NCBI GenBank assembly: GCA_965153355.1
Contig: OZ231127.1
Location: 52,700,001-52,764,000, forward strand
Direction: 5' to 3'
Length of the DNA: 64,000 nucleotides
From: Flaccisagitta enflata
Lineage: Eukaryota; Chaetognatha; Sagittoidea; Aphragmophora
Positions 1 to 17,120 of this stretch are shown here, piece after piece. The translations under genes and the position numbers were made by a program. Numbering within the stretch: the first letter of the stretch is position 1; every line of letters begins with the position of its first letter. The notes below the pieces were generated by a model that was not told the DNA's origin, ran no database searches, and saw only the letters and a program-made list of their open reading frames with translations.

Positions 1-111
1 AGGTGACAAACAAGATCTCTCAAAAGAATCTACCTCACCAAAAAGCTCCAACAATGGGTAAGTGATTGAACATGGTGTGTTTTGAAAGAATCCACGTGGC
101 ACTTAAAGTTC

Positions 112-291
112 AAACAAGGCCGTATACACGGCTACCGAAGTCGCGTGCGGGTGGGCAGGAGCAGTGATAATAAGGGTTAACTCAAGCATTTGGGCAGGAG
201 CAGTAACGCAAAAAACACTTGTAAAAGCCGAAAAAGCTGATGGGGACCGACGGACATAGCGGGTTATAGAGTCGCGTGCACGCGACTTTAA
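112..291 (+). mobile_element. Short palindrome-ended element (HINE/pearl-like), copy 1
   Basis: It begins AACAAGGCCGTATACACGGC and holds two GGGCAGGAGC boxes and a GGACCGACGGAC run. It ends with the perfect 18-bp palindrome AGTCGCGTGCACGCGACT followed by TTAAAA. It has the same order of blocks as the copies at 13.3, 22.9 and 25.4 kb. Confidence 0.75.
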
Positions 292-360
292 AAAATCATA
301 CTTCCATTCAATTCAATACCTCAATATATCATTTTCTTTTTGGTTTTTTTTTTGTTCCAG

Positions 361-6497
<6,137 letters not shown>

Positions 6498-6516
6498 ACT
6501 ACCACCACCCTGCCTC

Positions 6517-6614
<98 letters not shown>

Positions 6615-7560
6615 GTTTTAACTAAACTAGAACCAGATTCATTCCGCGGTTTGAAGTGAATTCTAACTAGGAACAAAATCGATTTATTACTTACATCAAC
6701 GCATATTCAAGGTGTGAAACTCATGTCATAAAATCTTTATTTAAGACCCATAATCTTTTCATCAGTTACAAAAATTCCTGCATTGGTACATCCTTCTCGC
6801 TCATGAACTAACAAAAAAAAACTCCTCTCGTGACTACGATGTATCTCCGTATTCATGTTTTATGCCACGTTTTCATAATGTTTTATGTCATGATTTTTGA
6901 TAGGTTAAAAAAAGTCATGTCGTATTTTTGCTTAATACAAGAATAACTGTTTTCCTGATTCCAATTTTTCCCTTCTCTTCGCTCTTTTTTTTTTTTTTTT
7001 CTCTGTCTTTTGTTTCTTTTTCGTCTTTGCGCCATTTTTGTGTCATCCGCTGTTTTGTTTCCTGCATTGCATCGTGTTTCGGATTCTTTCTTCTCCCTTA
7101 TTTTCGATGTTATTAGTATTCCTTTTTGAAATTACGCTCAAGAAAATAGAAAAGAAAACTTTGAGTTGCTGATGATTGATGAAGTCTAGTCTTGCTTTAA
7201 AACGCTCCTCAATCTCTCTCGTGTTGGCGAAAGATTAGACAGGGTAGACTAGTCTGGAGGAAAATTGAAGTGATAGAATAGAAAGAAAGCTTTCTGTTAA
7301 AGTGTGGAAGAAATATGCTTTTCCCCGGGCAGAATTGAAAGCCGCGTACCTCACGACACATGCCCATTGTTCTGATAGTGAACATGCATGCAGCATGAGG
7401 AATGAATGAATGAATGAATGAATGTTTCTTTTAAAAGCTTTGTTGAACTTGAAACTATTGATAAATCTTTCTTTATTCCTCACACAACTCCTTTGACTAG
7501 TTTAGAGTCTGAACCGTAAAAAAAGTGCAAAGACATGAAAATCGAAGACAATTAGCCGGG
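6498..7560 (+). other. Presumed 3' UTR and downstream region of the disordered-protein gene
   Basis: The stop codon is followed by about 20 bases and then a (CAA)n tract at 6519-6614. AT-rich unique sequence follows with a T-rich stretch near 6987-7003. No further exon or strong AATAAA signal is obvious in the first kilobase. A short (GAAT)n run lies at 7399-7423. I see no gene between 6500 and 7560. Confidence 0.35.
6519..6614 (+). repeat. (CAA)n microsatellite directly after the stop codon
   Basis: About 32 uninterrupted CAA units lie just 3' of the terminal exon, probably in the 3' UTR. A similar (CAA)n tract precedes the ATG of the membrane-protein gene at 27.5 kb. In both cases the strand bearing CAA is the sense strand. 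Confidence 0.95.
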
Positions 7561-8489
7561 CTAGCGATTCTATAATAGGGGAGGAACCACCAAGGCCCGA
7601 GGGAGGCCTGAGGGAAAAGTACTCATTCCACAATAACCACCGATAGCTCTAATTGTGGAGGGACCCTTACTTTAACACCTCACAACCAAAATCCTACCAA
7701 AAATTGGCTGAAAATGCCGGCTTCTTAGGCATATATATGTGTACCGAGCAATGCAGCATTTTTAGCGAAAATTCCTATTTTTGAATGCAGTTTTCTGAGT
7801 AAAAGAGTTCTTCTCCTGTAAAATAAATGTTGGAAATGATCTGGCTTGAAAAATATTTGATAGTAAAATGTGAATATTGAGAAAGTGAGGACAGTAGCCC
7901 CTGGGGGACCCTCCAGGGGCTCTCAGAGGGGCCCAAAATAGCAAAAATAGCTGAAAATCACTAAAATCACGATTTTCATTATTGTTATCTATGCTTGAAT
8001 GTCATATGAGGAGTAAAGTTGCTCTCAAAATACTTGAATTTGGTAAAAAGAAAAAAAAAAACAAAGGTTTGGAGCCCTTGGGGACTCCATCAAGGGGACC
8101 CCAAAGGCTCAGAAGAGCTAAACTGACACTCGCAAACAGTAGAGATAACCAAAATCATGTTTTGTTGTTTCTGATCCATTGATATCACAGGATTGAATTT
8201 TATGTCAAGATGCTGACATCTGGTTGGTGCTCCTAGAAACCTTATGCAGGGGGCCCCGAGGGCTCAAATAAGCCAATTTGACACTATCAAAACCACTGAA
8301 AATGGCAACAGTCATGAATTTTTGGTTTATGTTGCTACTTAATTGCAATGAATTTTAATATAATAGGAGTAAATTTCCTATCAAGTTACTGGACTCAGAT
8401 ATTGGGGGAAAAATAACAAAGTTAAAGGGCCTCTTTGGGCCCCATCGAGGAGGCCCCCACAATTTGAAGAAGACCACATACATGGCAAT

Positions 8490-8620
8490 CCAGTCACGGA
8501 TGCTTGGGCAGGAGCAATAATGCAAAAACCGCTTGCGATTAAAAAATGTGACGGACTTACGGACAGACAGACTTATGGACTAAAACAGCAAGGTGTACAG
8601 TCGCATGTCCGCTACTAAAA
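8490..8620 (+). mobile_element. Short palindrome-ended element, 5'-truncated copy
   Basis: It has the GGGCAGGAGCAATAATGC box, a GACGGAC/GACAGAC run and a degenerate end (GTCGCATGTCCGCTACTAAAA). The AACAAGGCC start is missing. Confidence 0.5.
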
Positions 8621-9054
8621 ATTGAAATGTTGACTACTGCAGATTATACTAATAGCAGTGAAAAATAAGCTGCATAAGATATGGCTGGTCCAATGTTAAA
8701 ACTTATTGTCTTTTGATCTACAAATGAATAGAAGAAAAAATGATTGCTTGATCAATTAATTGGCAATTAAGTGATTGATTGATGAGTCAGTCACCCAGAA
8801 ATACAATTCTGTTACAGACGGGTGAGTAGGATTATACAACCCCCCCACACACACACAAGCACACAGACACACAATCACAACTGCAGCATCTTGAATGCTC
8901 GTTTTAACACTACAACTAGATCATCATGATCTGACCAATGGATCAACAGAGCAATGGATTGACAAAGCCTCTCAGAGTTATGAGTTGGTGACTGAAAACG
9001 GGCGTTGGTCATGCTCCAGTTGAAAAGTGTGAAAATACAAATTTGAGATACTGC

Positions 9055-9180
<126 letters not shown>

Positions 9181-9311
9181 CTGTACATGCATACATGCAT
9201 GCATGTGTGCATCAGGGGGAGGGGTTGTTCCACCTGTACGCCCCTTACTATCTACAACATACATATCATGGCAAGTATTTTGGGTATCTCTGCTAAAAAC
9301 AAAAAAATGAT

Positions 9312-9452
9312 AAAACAAGGCCCTATACACGTCAGCATTAGTCGCGGACAAGTGGGCAGAAGCGGAAAACCTCAAAAAGTGACTTTGTTATGGACCGACG
9401 GACCGACCAACGAAAAAGTGGCTTGTAGAGTCGCGTGTCCGCGACTAAAAAT
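9312..9452 (+). mobile_element. Short palindrome-ended element copy
   Basis: It begins AAACAAGGCCCTATACACG and ends GAGTCGCGTGTCCGCGACTA. The tetranucleotide run is short (GACCGACGGACCGACC). Confidence 0.65.
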
Positions 9453-10440
9453 TGTGAGATTCTGAAAATACATTGAATTTCTGATCTAGTGCCACCGATT
9501 GTGTTAGTTTAGCTCAATTTGTTCAGAAATGACAGGCAAATCAAGATTGTTGTTTCTCTTTTGGTACTTGGCCGAGTGTTATTTATCAGTTAATTTTATG
9601 TTGTTGTCAGTCTTTAAGGCTGCTAGAGTGATGCCATGTTTCTTTAGTCACTCCAAACTCAGTCTCAGGTCAGGTTAGGTCAGAGCAGCTAAGGAGGAGG
9701 TATCACGCATCATAAGATGTGGACCATGCTTCCTGATGATGTCATTTTGGATCTAATCCATGAGCAAGCTTATATGTTCCACGCGCATAAAAAAAAGACT
9801 TAAATGGTTGATTTAGCAAAAAAATCCTAAAAGAATTAAGGAAAATCTTAGATCATTTTGAAGCCCTTTGAAAGTTCTTCATTTGGCGCCAATCTGGTAT
9901 TGCTATCTTTTTTCATTTAGAAATGGCATCAGTTTGGGTAAAAATGTTGACTATTTAAGTTTCACAATCCCTATGTAAACAGTGCATTTTAGCAAAATAG
10001 TGCTTCTTTTTGCAGAGCTTTAGCTCCTAAACTGTTCGAGATGCAGATGAAGGGTTGGTCTAGAATGAAAGATTTTTTGAAAATCTTTTGATATGATTCA
10101 ACAGATATTGGTTCAAATTGGTTTTTATATCAGTTTTATCATTAAATAAAGAGGTGCATCTTTTTTTTATTTGCGTGGTACATATAACATTGACTAGGAT
10201 ATCTTAAGGGGCTGGTTTGAGGATTTTTGTTCTGTGGAACTAAGCATAGTACATCATGGCACCCATTGGCACTCATTAGCTAATCAATACTCTATTATGT
10301 GACTACCAAAAGTGTTCTCACTGAAGCTGAAAACTGAAAAAGCAAAAAATTACCCAAAAGACAATCGGAAAACCATGGGTTCAGTGCCTATCCAGAAGTT
10401 TCATGGCTGAACAATTCTATTTCTAGTTTCTCCACTTTTA
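9453..10440. other. Gene-free AT-rich stretch with degenerate MITE sequence
   Basis: The segment at about 9460-9740 is an inverted, diverged copy of the interior of the 24.4-25.0 kb element. Shared words include TTCTGATCTAGTGCCACC, GAAATGACAGGCAAAT and AGTGATGCCAT. The rest, 9840-10150, resembles the 21.9-22.2 kb sequence. No gene is apparent. Confidence 0.4.
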
Positions 10441-10645
10441 AGTTGCGGACTAAAAGAGGGGATGCCTGTTAATTGGTCAGTCTGTCCATCTGTCAGTTTG
10501 CTGTCCATCCATCCTGTTTTTAAGATAAATTTTGTGTCTGTGTCAAGGTTAGGGGGTGTGGAGAGGGGAAGGAGTGTAGGTGGGGGTTGCATGCTCCTGC
10601 CCACCTGTACACAACATTGTTGTGACCCCACGTTACTTGTTTTTC
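10440..10645 (-). mobile_element. Short palindrome-ended element, GGGGTCACAA subfamily
   Basis: On the minus strand it would start near GTGGGGTCACAACAATGTTG, contain GGTGGGCAGGAGC, and end at AGTCCGCAACT. It belongs to a subfamily also seen at 11.7, 46.1 and 59.9 kb. Confidence 0.5.
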
Positions 10646-11712
10646 ATTCATCAATCCATAAAGACAATTGTTCTAAGTCATGTGCAAATTGTGAATCAGA
10701 ATGTTTGTATGTCAATGAATAAATGAATGAACAAATAGATGAAAAAGAAAACCTCAGACCACTTTAGGAAAGATTTCAAAACCATGGGAAAGAACTTTGT
10801 AGTAGATGGACCAACCCGCGGACTGACTGACTTACCCACCAACCAATCAACCAAAGATTATCATAAAGAATCCCGTAGCATGGACTAAAATCAATTATTC
10901 AGTCAATTGAACAATCAATACAGTAATCAAACACTACAATTAAGTGAAGGTTGATGTAGAAAATACTGATAGAAACATGTAAATTCTGTAATCTAACTAT
11001 CAAATATACAAAGATTTTAGTCGATTTGGCTTTTTTGAGTCCCTAGTGCCCCTGGATGGGGTCCCTGAGGCCCCTTAACCATCACTTCTGTTCCCATATA
11101 CAAGACAATAGTGTCTTGACAGCAACTTTATTTCTGACCAAAAAATCATGTTCTATGTCAATTTCAGCTTTGCCAGTATTGTCTATTTGATTTTTTTGAA
11201 GTCTTTGGGCCCTGGGATAGGGTCCCCAGATGATCCTTACCTTTGATACTGCTACTTAACACCAAATAACAGTATCTTGAAATCAAATTTACTCCTCCAA
11301 TCATAATGAAGAAGAAACAACAAAAAATTTGTAATTTTGGTCATTTTTGGCTTTTTTAGCCAATTTGGGCCCCACCGGGGCCCCACTGGGGCCCCTTGCA
11401 GGGTCTTTCAGGGGCTCCCGTCCCCTACATCTTAGTTATCATACTCTACTGTCAAATATCTTTCAAACAAGACCATTTCAAAGATTTTCTATTAACTTTT
11501 TATCAAATCATGGAGAAAACTCGGTGAACACTGCCTTTTTCGATGGTACTTTAATCCCATTAAGCATACCAGAATCACTGATTATGAATTATTTTCAAAA
11601 GCCGGCATTTTCCCATCAAATGAAGCTTTTTTTTTAGCTTCACCCCCTTCATATGTTAACTCTCCATGAGAAAATGCATCGGTGGGCTAACAATCAGATA
11701 ATTCCTCCCCTA

Positions 11713-11906
11713 TCTATAAGAGGCTTTGTCTGTCAGACCGTCAGTCCGTTGATCCGTTTGCAGAGATGGAAAAACAAGCGTTTTAGACGCTTTGTGTATG
11801 TGCGTGTGTTTAGGGGAGGGTAGGGCGTGGGGTGTAGGAAAGGGTCGGACGCCCCTGCCCACCCATCCGCGACGATATTAGAACCCCGCGTTTCTTGTTT
11901 GAAACG
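11713..11906 (-). mobile_element. Short palindrome-ended element, GGGGTCACAA subfamily copy
   Basis: CTATAAGAGGCTTTGTCTGT is followed by a GTCC/GTCA run and ends with GCCCCTGCCCACCCATCCGC, then ACCCCGCGTTTCTTGTTT. It abuts the right end of the 7.6-11.7 kb fold-back. Confidence 0.5.
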
Positions 11907-12254
11907 AAGAATCAAAAAGTCCATTAAGCAGTTCTACGATTCAAAGTCCGTTTGATTAGAGATTGAGGAAATCCTTATTCAGAATTGCATCATTCGAATT
12001 TGAGAAAATAAATCGTTGGATTCCTTGATGGCACTCTGGTATGAACCAAATGGACGGAAAGGAATGGACAAATCCAAAAAAGACATGACCAACTGTGTAT
12101 ATGTGTGGTTGCCATATTGCAATAGCAGTGAGGTCCGTATTGTTGTCTTTGTTACTGTTGGGATTTGAGCCTCAAAGCTGGGATTTGAGCCTCGAAGAAG
12201 GGGAGGAGAAATTTCCCCTATCTGTGAAAGCCCAAAAAGTGTATAGTACATGTT

Positions 12255-12412
12255 ATAACTTTTTCATTTCCTTCTTGCTCTTCAGTTCAGAGCTAGGCGG
12301 TTGGACATTGTGCAGGATACGCTCTAGCCTCAAAACAGGGGTAAAAGTAAGATCGCTGAGACTTACTTAAAAAATCCATGTTCTTATAAAATGGAAAGTG
12401 CGTATGTTTTGC
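12255..12412. mobile_element. Fragment related to the 26.6-27.05 kb inverted-repeat element
   Basis: The right part (AAAAAATCCATGTTCTTATA then AAATGGAAAGTGCGTATG) matches the right end of the 26.6 kb element. Upstream, TTTGAGCCTCAAAGCTGGG shows the 21-bp array motif common in this window. Confidence 0.35.
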
Positions 12413-12639
12413 AAAAACCGCGGCTCGCTTTCTACGAAATGTTACCGACGGACAAGTCGGAGACCCCAACTTCGTACGACTAACAAATTGATCAGTTTCC
12501 TGTTCCGGTTTAGGGTAATAACCGCAACTTTCTGTAAGCCGCTCCCATCAGGCTCTCATCTTTCGTGCATTCTTGCTTCTTAGCGATTCTTTCGTTTTCT
12601 GTCTGTCTGTCAGTGTGCGTGCCTCTTATCCAGCCGTAT

Positions 12640-12905
<266 letters not shown>

Positions 12906-12956
12906 CACAGTCTAGAAGTTGGCATGACTATCACCTCCTCCTACGCACCGACTCAC

Positions 12957-13227
12957 CTCTGCCACTTGAGACTTTCACATTTTCCGTCCGACTCACCTGC
13001 CATTGAATGTCTCACCCTCTTGAAACTATCACGTATGCCGTCTACTTGCCGTCTATTTACCTTGTCAAATGCGCCTTTCACATTCTTTAAGATAGGGAGT
13101 GGAAGAAACGCTTGTAACACAAATTGCAAAGCATCTCTCTTAATCTGTTGATCCATCTCGATAAGACGTTGTATCTGTCGGTCCGTCTGTCTACCATGCA
13201 AAATCCGAAGGTCTTTCATCAAAATAG
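12957..13227 (-). CDS. Candidate exon of an unrecognised minus-strand gene (89 codons)
   Basis: On the minus strand the frame is open between TTGGTGCAG|CT at 13228 and a very good donor CAGAG|GTGAGTCGG at 12956. The start is phase 1 and the end phase 2. The encoded segment is amphipathic and not repeat-derived: MKDLRILHGRQTDRQIQRL, then an FLPLPIL patch and KGAFDKVNRRQVDGI. A second donor-like GCAG|GTGAGTCGG lies 40 bases earlier in the exon. The acceptor has a poor pyrimidine tract. I do not recognise a family. Codon use and the strong donor are the main support. Confidence 0.35.
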
Positions 13228-13270
13228 CTGCACCAATATAGTTATTCATTCATGAACAGTTTTCATAAAA

Positions 13271-13462
13271 ACAAGGCCGGACACACGGCTACCCCAGTCC
13301 CGTGCGGGTGGGCAGGGGCCATATTTGAGCTCACCAGAGCATTTGGGCAGGAGCCGTAAAGTCAAAGAATAAAAAACGTAAAAAAAAAGTAAAGTGTGAC
13401 CGACCATCCGACCAACCGACGGACAAAGCGGGGTGTAGAGTCGCGAAGCACGCGACTAAAAA
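13271..13462 (+). mobile_element. Short palindrome-ended element copy, nearly full-length
   Basis: The order of blocks is AACAAGGCCGGACACACGGC, CCCGTGCGGGTGGGCAGGGG, GCATTTGGGCAGGAGC, AAGTAAAGTGTGACCGACC, a GACC/GACG run, AAAGCGGGGTGTAGAGTCGC and CGCGACTAAAA. It serves well as the reference copy. Confidence 0.8.
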
Positions 13463-13575
13463 ACGTTCATACATTTAGGGTGACTTGAATTATGATCTTA
13501 TCCGAATCTCGTCTTCCTCGCAGGAAAAGTGTGTCCATCTAGACAATTTGGTGAGGAACAAATATTAAAACTTAC

Positions 13576-13597
13576 CAAACGCCAGCCCCTTTCCCAT
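13576..13597 (-). CDS. Candidate first coding exon (MGKGLAF, 7 codons) of the same minus-strand gene
   Basis: ATG with A at -3 (AACAATGG) is followed by seven codons and a strong donor TTTG|GTAAGT at 13575. The end phase (1) fits the candidate exon starting at 13227, with an intron that contains the 13.27-13.46 kb element. A donor this good so close to an ATG is suggestive but could be chance. Confidence 0.25.
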
Positions 13598-14081
13598 TGT
13601 TAAACAAATGAATCTTAAGATTACGTAAAGCCAAAATCTTCCTGAACATTTTCCATATTTTAGGTCATCCTAACATGTATTACTAGTGGAAGCTTTGTTT
13701 GCCACCTTGGCCTTGTTTTTGTTCTCCCTGTCCCTGAATCCGGATCTCATGAGGGTGGTGGGGTGCAAGGAGTTGGCATGCTAGGATGGTGCTGAAAGAG
13801 GGCGAGTCAATTGGCTTCGACGCGTCCGGACAAGCCTTGAAAGCCAATAGATCAAAGCAAACAGCGACCGCCCATCGCTCTTTAATTTTTGACTTTTCGG
13901 CCCGATTCAAGTTATGGTTTTAAATGCAAGGAACGAACACATGAATGGCAAAAAAAAACGAATTAAAGGATCATTGAATTATTTCAGACTAGAATATGAA
14001 AAGGGCAAATATGTATGCGCCTTCTTTTGGAAGAAAAATGTTTTTTTCATAATTCATAGGAACTTTCACTCTTTGCAGAAT

Positions 14082-14262
14082 TTTTAGCTGCTGGCCCACC
14101 AGTCGGTCTGTCTGTCAGTCCATCTGTCACGCTTAACTTTTATGGCTTTCATGAGGTTTTTGGCCTTACTACTCCTGTCCAAAGGCTCTACAGACCTCAA
14201 ATATTGTCCCTGCCCAACTGCACGCGACTGGGTTAGCCCTGTATCCGGCTTTGTTTCTCTCC
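14082..14262 (-). mobile_element. Short palindrome-ended element copy (inverted)
   Basis: Reading the minus strand it begins with the AAAGCCGGATACAGGGC block, holds TGCGGTTGGGCAGGGA-like sequence and ends in the GACAGAC run and GCTAAAAAT. The palindromic end is degenerate. Confidence 0.5.
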
Positions 14263-14312
14263 TTATCAATATTTAATTTGGAATTTTGTGGAAAGGCAAT
14301 CAGCTTCAAACA

Positions 14313-14357
14313 GCTTCAAAATCACAGTCCCCGACTGGGGACTGTAATTTTTGAAGC
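14313..14357. repeat. Strong short hairpin
   Basis: GCTTCAAAATCACAGTCCCC pairs with GGGGACTGTAATTTTTGAAG across a GACT loop, with one or two mismatches. It has no obvious link to a gene. Confidence 0.8.
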
Positions 14358-14519
14358 TTTCTCGTTGCGTAAATGCAACTCGATGAGATACACGACAAGA
14401 CAGCAATTTCCAAAAAAAAATATTCAATATTGTTTTAATGATGACATAACTTGATAATGATAACAATAGTGGATGATGATGATGACAACAATGAATGATA
14501 ATGACAACAAAAATCTAAG

Positions 14520-14705
14520 AAAAAAATATTCAATAAATTTTCAAAAAAATTTTTTTTTCAAAAAAAATTTGAAAAAAAAATTTGAAAAAAAATTTGAAAA
14601 AAATTTTTTCAAAAATAATTTGAAAAAAAAAAATCCAAAAAAATTTTCAAAAAATTTTTTTTTTAAAATTTAAAAACAATTTTTTCAAAAAAAATTTAAA
14701 AAACA
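14520..14705. repeat. Low-complexity A/T tract of AAAAATTTGAAAAA words
   Basis: Runs of AAAAATTTGAAAA and TTTTTTCAAAAA alternate and are largely self-complementary. The Lys/Phe/Asn open frame over it has no coding character. Confidence 0.85.
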
Positions 14706-14710
14706 ATTAA

Positions 14711-15463
14711 GTAGTCGAAGATGATGACAGTAGTCGAGGATGATGACAGTAACTGAGGATGATGACAGTAACTGAAGATGATGACAGTAGCTGAAGATGA
14801 TGACAGTAGTTGAAGATGATGACAGTAGTTGAAGATGATGACAGTAGTTGAAGATGATGACAGTAGTTGAAGATGATGACAGTAGTTGAAGATGATAACA
14901 GTAGTTGAAGATGATGACAGTAGTTGAAGATGATGACAGTAGTTGAAGATGATGACAGTACTTGAAGATGATGACAGTAGTTGAAGATGATGACAGTACT
15001 TGAAGATGATGACAGTAGTTGAAGATGATGACGGTAGTTGAAGATGATGACGGTAGTTGAAGATGATGACGGTAGTTGAAGATGATGACGGTAGTTGAAG
15101 ATGATGACGGTAGTTGAAGATGATGACGGTAGTTGAAGATGATGACGGTAGTTGAAGATGATGACAGTAGTTGAAGATGATGACAGTAGTTGAAGATGAT
15201 GACAGTAGTTGAAGATGATGACAGTAGTTGAAGATGATGACAGTAGTTGAAGATGATGACAGTAGTTGAAGATGATGACAGTAGTTGAAGATGATGACAG
15301 TAGTTGAAGATGATGACAGTAGTTGAAGATGATAACAGTAGTTGAAGATGATAACAGTAGTTGAAGATGATAACAGTAGTTGAAGATGATAACAGTAGTA
15401 GAAGATGATGACAGTAGTAGAAGATGATGACAGTAGTTGAAGATGATGACAGTAGTTGAAGAT
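14711..15463. repeat. 19-bp minisatellite, about 39-40 copies
   Basis: The unit is GTAGTTGAAGATGATGACA. Variants cluster. The first units carry TCGAGG or CTGAGG. A central block of about seven units (around 15020-15150) reads GACGGTAG instead of GACAGTAG. A late block (15335-15400) reads GATAACAG. Because 3 x 19 = 57, the array stays open in several frames, giving false proteins of over 260 residues on the minus strand. Confidence 0.97.
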
Positions 15464-15479
15464 GAATCTTGAAATCCAT

Positions 15480-16110
15480 GATGGCAAACCTAAAGAAAAA
15501 TCAGAATGTAATAAATGAGCAAGTAAATGAATTCATCAACTACAATCCTCTATACAAATCGCCTAAGTCCTAGCAACATATCACTACATTAATAAGCTAA
15601 TATCTTATGAACCAGACTTCAGATTTAATTCGAATTTTGCAGGGGTTGTTTATTTAGTACCCTCTACTTGTATACCAAATTAAAAAAAAATTCATAAACC
15701 TTTACTACCCTCTACCTATGTAAACCACCTAAGTCCCAGCTAAATATTACTACAAAAATAATAGGCAAAGGATAGTAAAAGTTAATGAATTTTTTTGAAA
15801 ATTGGTACACAAGCTCCTATTGACCTATAAACAACACCAGCAAAGTTTCATCAAATTCTGAAGTCTGGTTTCAAAGTTATGAGAGGGTTTTAAACGACAG
15901 ATGACAGACAGACTACACGATCAGGTCCATCACATAGTCCACCGACGAAAACTGTTCGTCGGGGACAAAAACCGAGCAATGAGTGTGTTTCCTCCAAATG
16001 CCACCCTTTAATATGCACAATTGATTCCGCTACAAGAGTTTTAGAAGTTGCTCTCTCAGACCTTATTTTAGCCCTCTCAAGCCCCCTTACCCCTCTCGAA
16101 TCTCCTACAT
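15480..16110. other. AT-rich non-coding stretch
   Basis: Two diverged direct copies of a segment are visible near 15545-15660 and 15705-15850. Shared words include CTACCTCTAC/CCCTCTAC, CCTAAGTCC and TTCATCAAATTCGAA-like text. I see no gene here. Confidence 0.4.
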
Positions 16111-17095
16111 CTACAGGACTTCGTCTCCTTCGGGGCCCCTCCATGCTCTTTCAGACTCTTAATTTGCCTTCTCAAGCCCTCTCAACCTTTGAATTGGCTC
16201 TCAAAGCTCTCTCAGACCTAATTGTAGCCCTCTCATGCCCCCTTACCCTACTCATATCTAAGAAACCCTTACTTCTTCAGGACTTTGTCTCCTTTGGGGC
16301 CCCTCCAAGCCTTTTGGGCAGCGGCCCCGAAGGGGACGAAGTCCTGTAGAACACAGGGGGACTTTCGTTCGTCCGTTTCCGTCCGTTCGTCCGTTCGTTC
16401 GTTAGTCCCCCCCCTTCATCAGACCCCTCAGGCCTCAAATCTGGCCTCTCAGGCCTCAAATCCAGCCTCTCAGGTCTCAAATCCAGCCTCCCAGGCCTCA
16501 AATCTGGCCTCTCAGGCCTCAAATCTGGCCTCTCAGGCCTCAAATCTGGCCTCTCAGGGCTCAAATCTGGCCTCTCAGGCCTCTCAGGCCTCGAATCTGG
16601 CCTCTCAGGCCTCAAATCTGGCCTCTCAGGCCTCAAATTTGGCTTCTCAGGCCTCAAATCCAAATTCTTAGGCCTCAAACCTGGACTCTCATGCCTCAAA
16701 TTAGGCCTCTCAGGCCTCAAATCAGCCATCTAAACCTCAATTTATTGCTCCCTGGCTTCAAATCAGTCCTCTGGCCTTTCAAGCCTTAATCCAGCTCTCT
16801 CAAGCCTCAAGTCAGCCCTCTCAAGCTTCCAATCGGCATTCTCAGGCCTTATATCAGCCTTCTTAGACCTCAGTTTAGGCTCTTGAATGCCTTCAGTCAG
16901 CCCTTTATAGCATCTCATCCACTTCTTCAGGTAGGACGAACGAAAGTCCCCCTGTGTTCTACAGGACTTCGTCCCCTTCGGGGCCGCTGCCCTGCTTCCC
17001 CTCACTTCAATTCACAATCACTCAAAGCAGGGCAACGGGTATCGCTGACCACATATTGCCCTTGGGCGACCTGTTATCTCCTAGTGATTGCTGAT
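16110..17095. mobile_element. Fold-back element with GGGCAGCGGCCCCGAAGGGG ends and a 21-bp core array
   Basis: GGCAGCGGCCCCGAAGGGGA at 16318 leads into GACGAAGTCCTGTAGAACAC. The mirror image ends at 16985-16995 with TTCGGGGCCGCTGCC. The outer right segment (CAGGGCAACGGGTATCGCTGACC) is shared with the elements at 31.8 and 45.8 kb. The core at 16430-16735 is about 14 copies of a 21-bp unit (CTCAGGCCTCAAATCTGGCCT). False RPDLRPE and SQASNLA heptad proteins arise because 21 is divisible by 3. Confidence 0.75.
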
Positions 17096-17120
17096 AGTGG
17101 AAAGGGTGGTTTCCCAAATA

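Noticed and set aside
14685-15487. Two 260-residue minus-strand frames of HHLQLLSSSSTTVIIFNYC repeats
   Set aside because: They are produced by the 19-bp minisatellite (3 x 19 = 57), open in two frames at once, with no start context or splice signals.
16277-16729. Heptad-repeat proteins (RPDLRPE on minus, SQASNLA on plus)
   Set aside because: The 21-bp core array keeps every frame open on both strands; substitutions show no codon-position bias.
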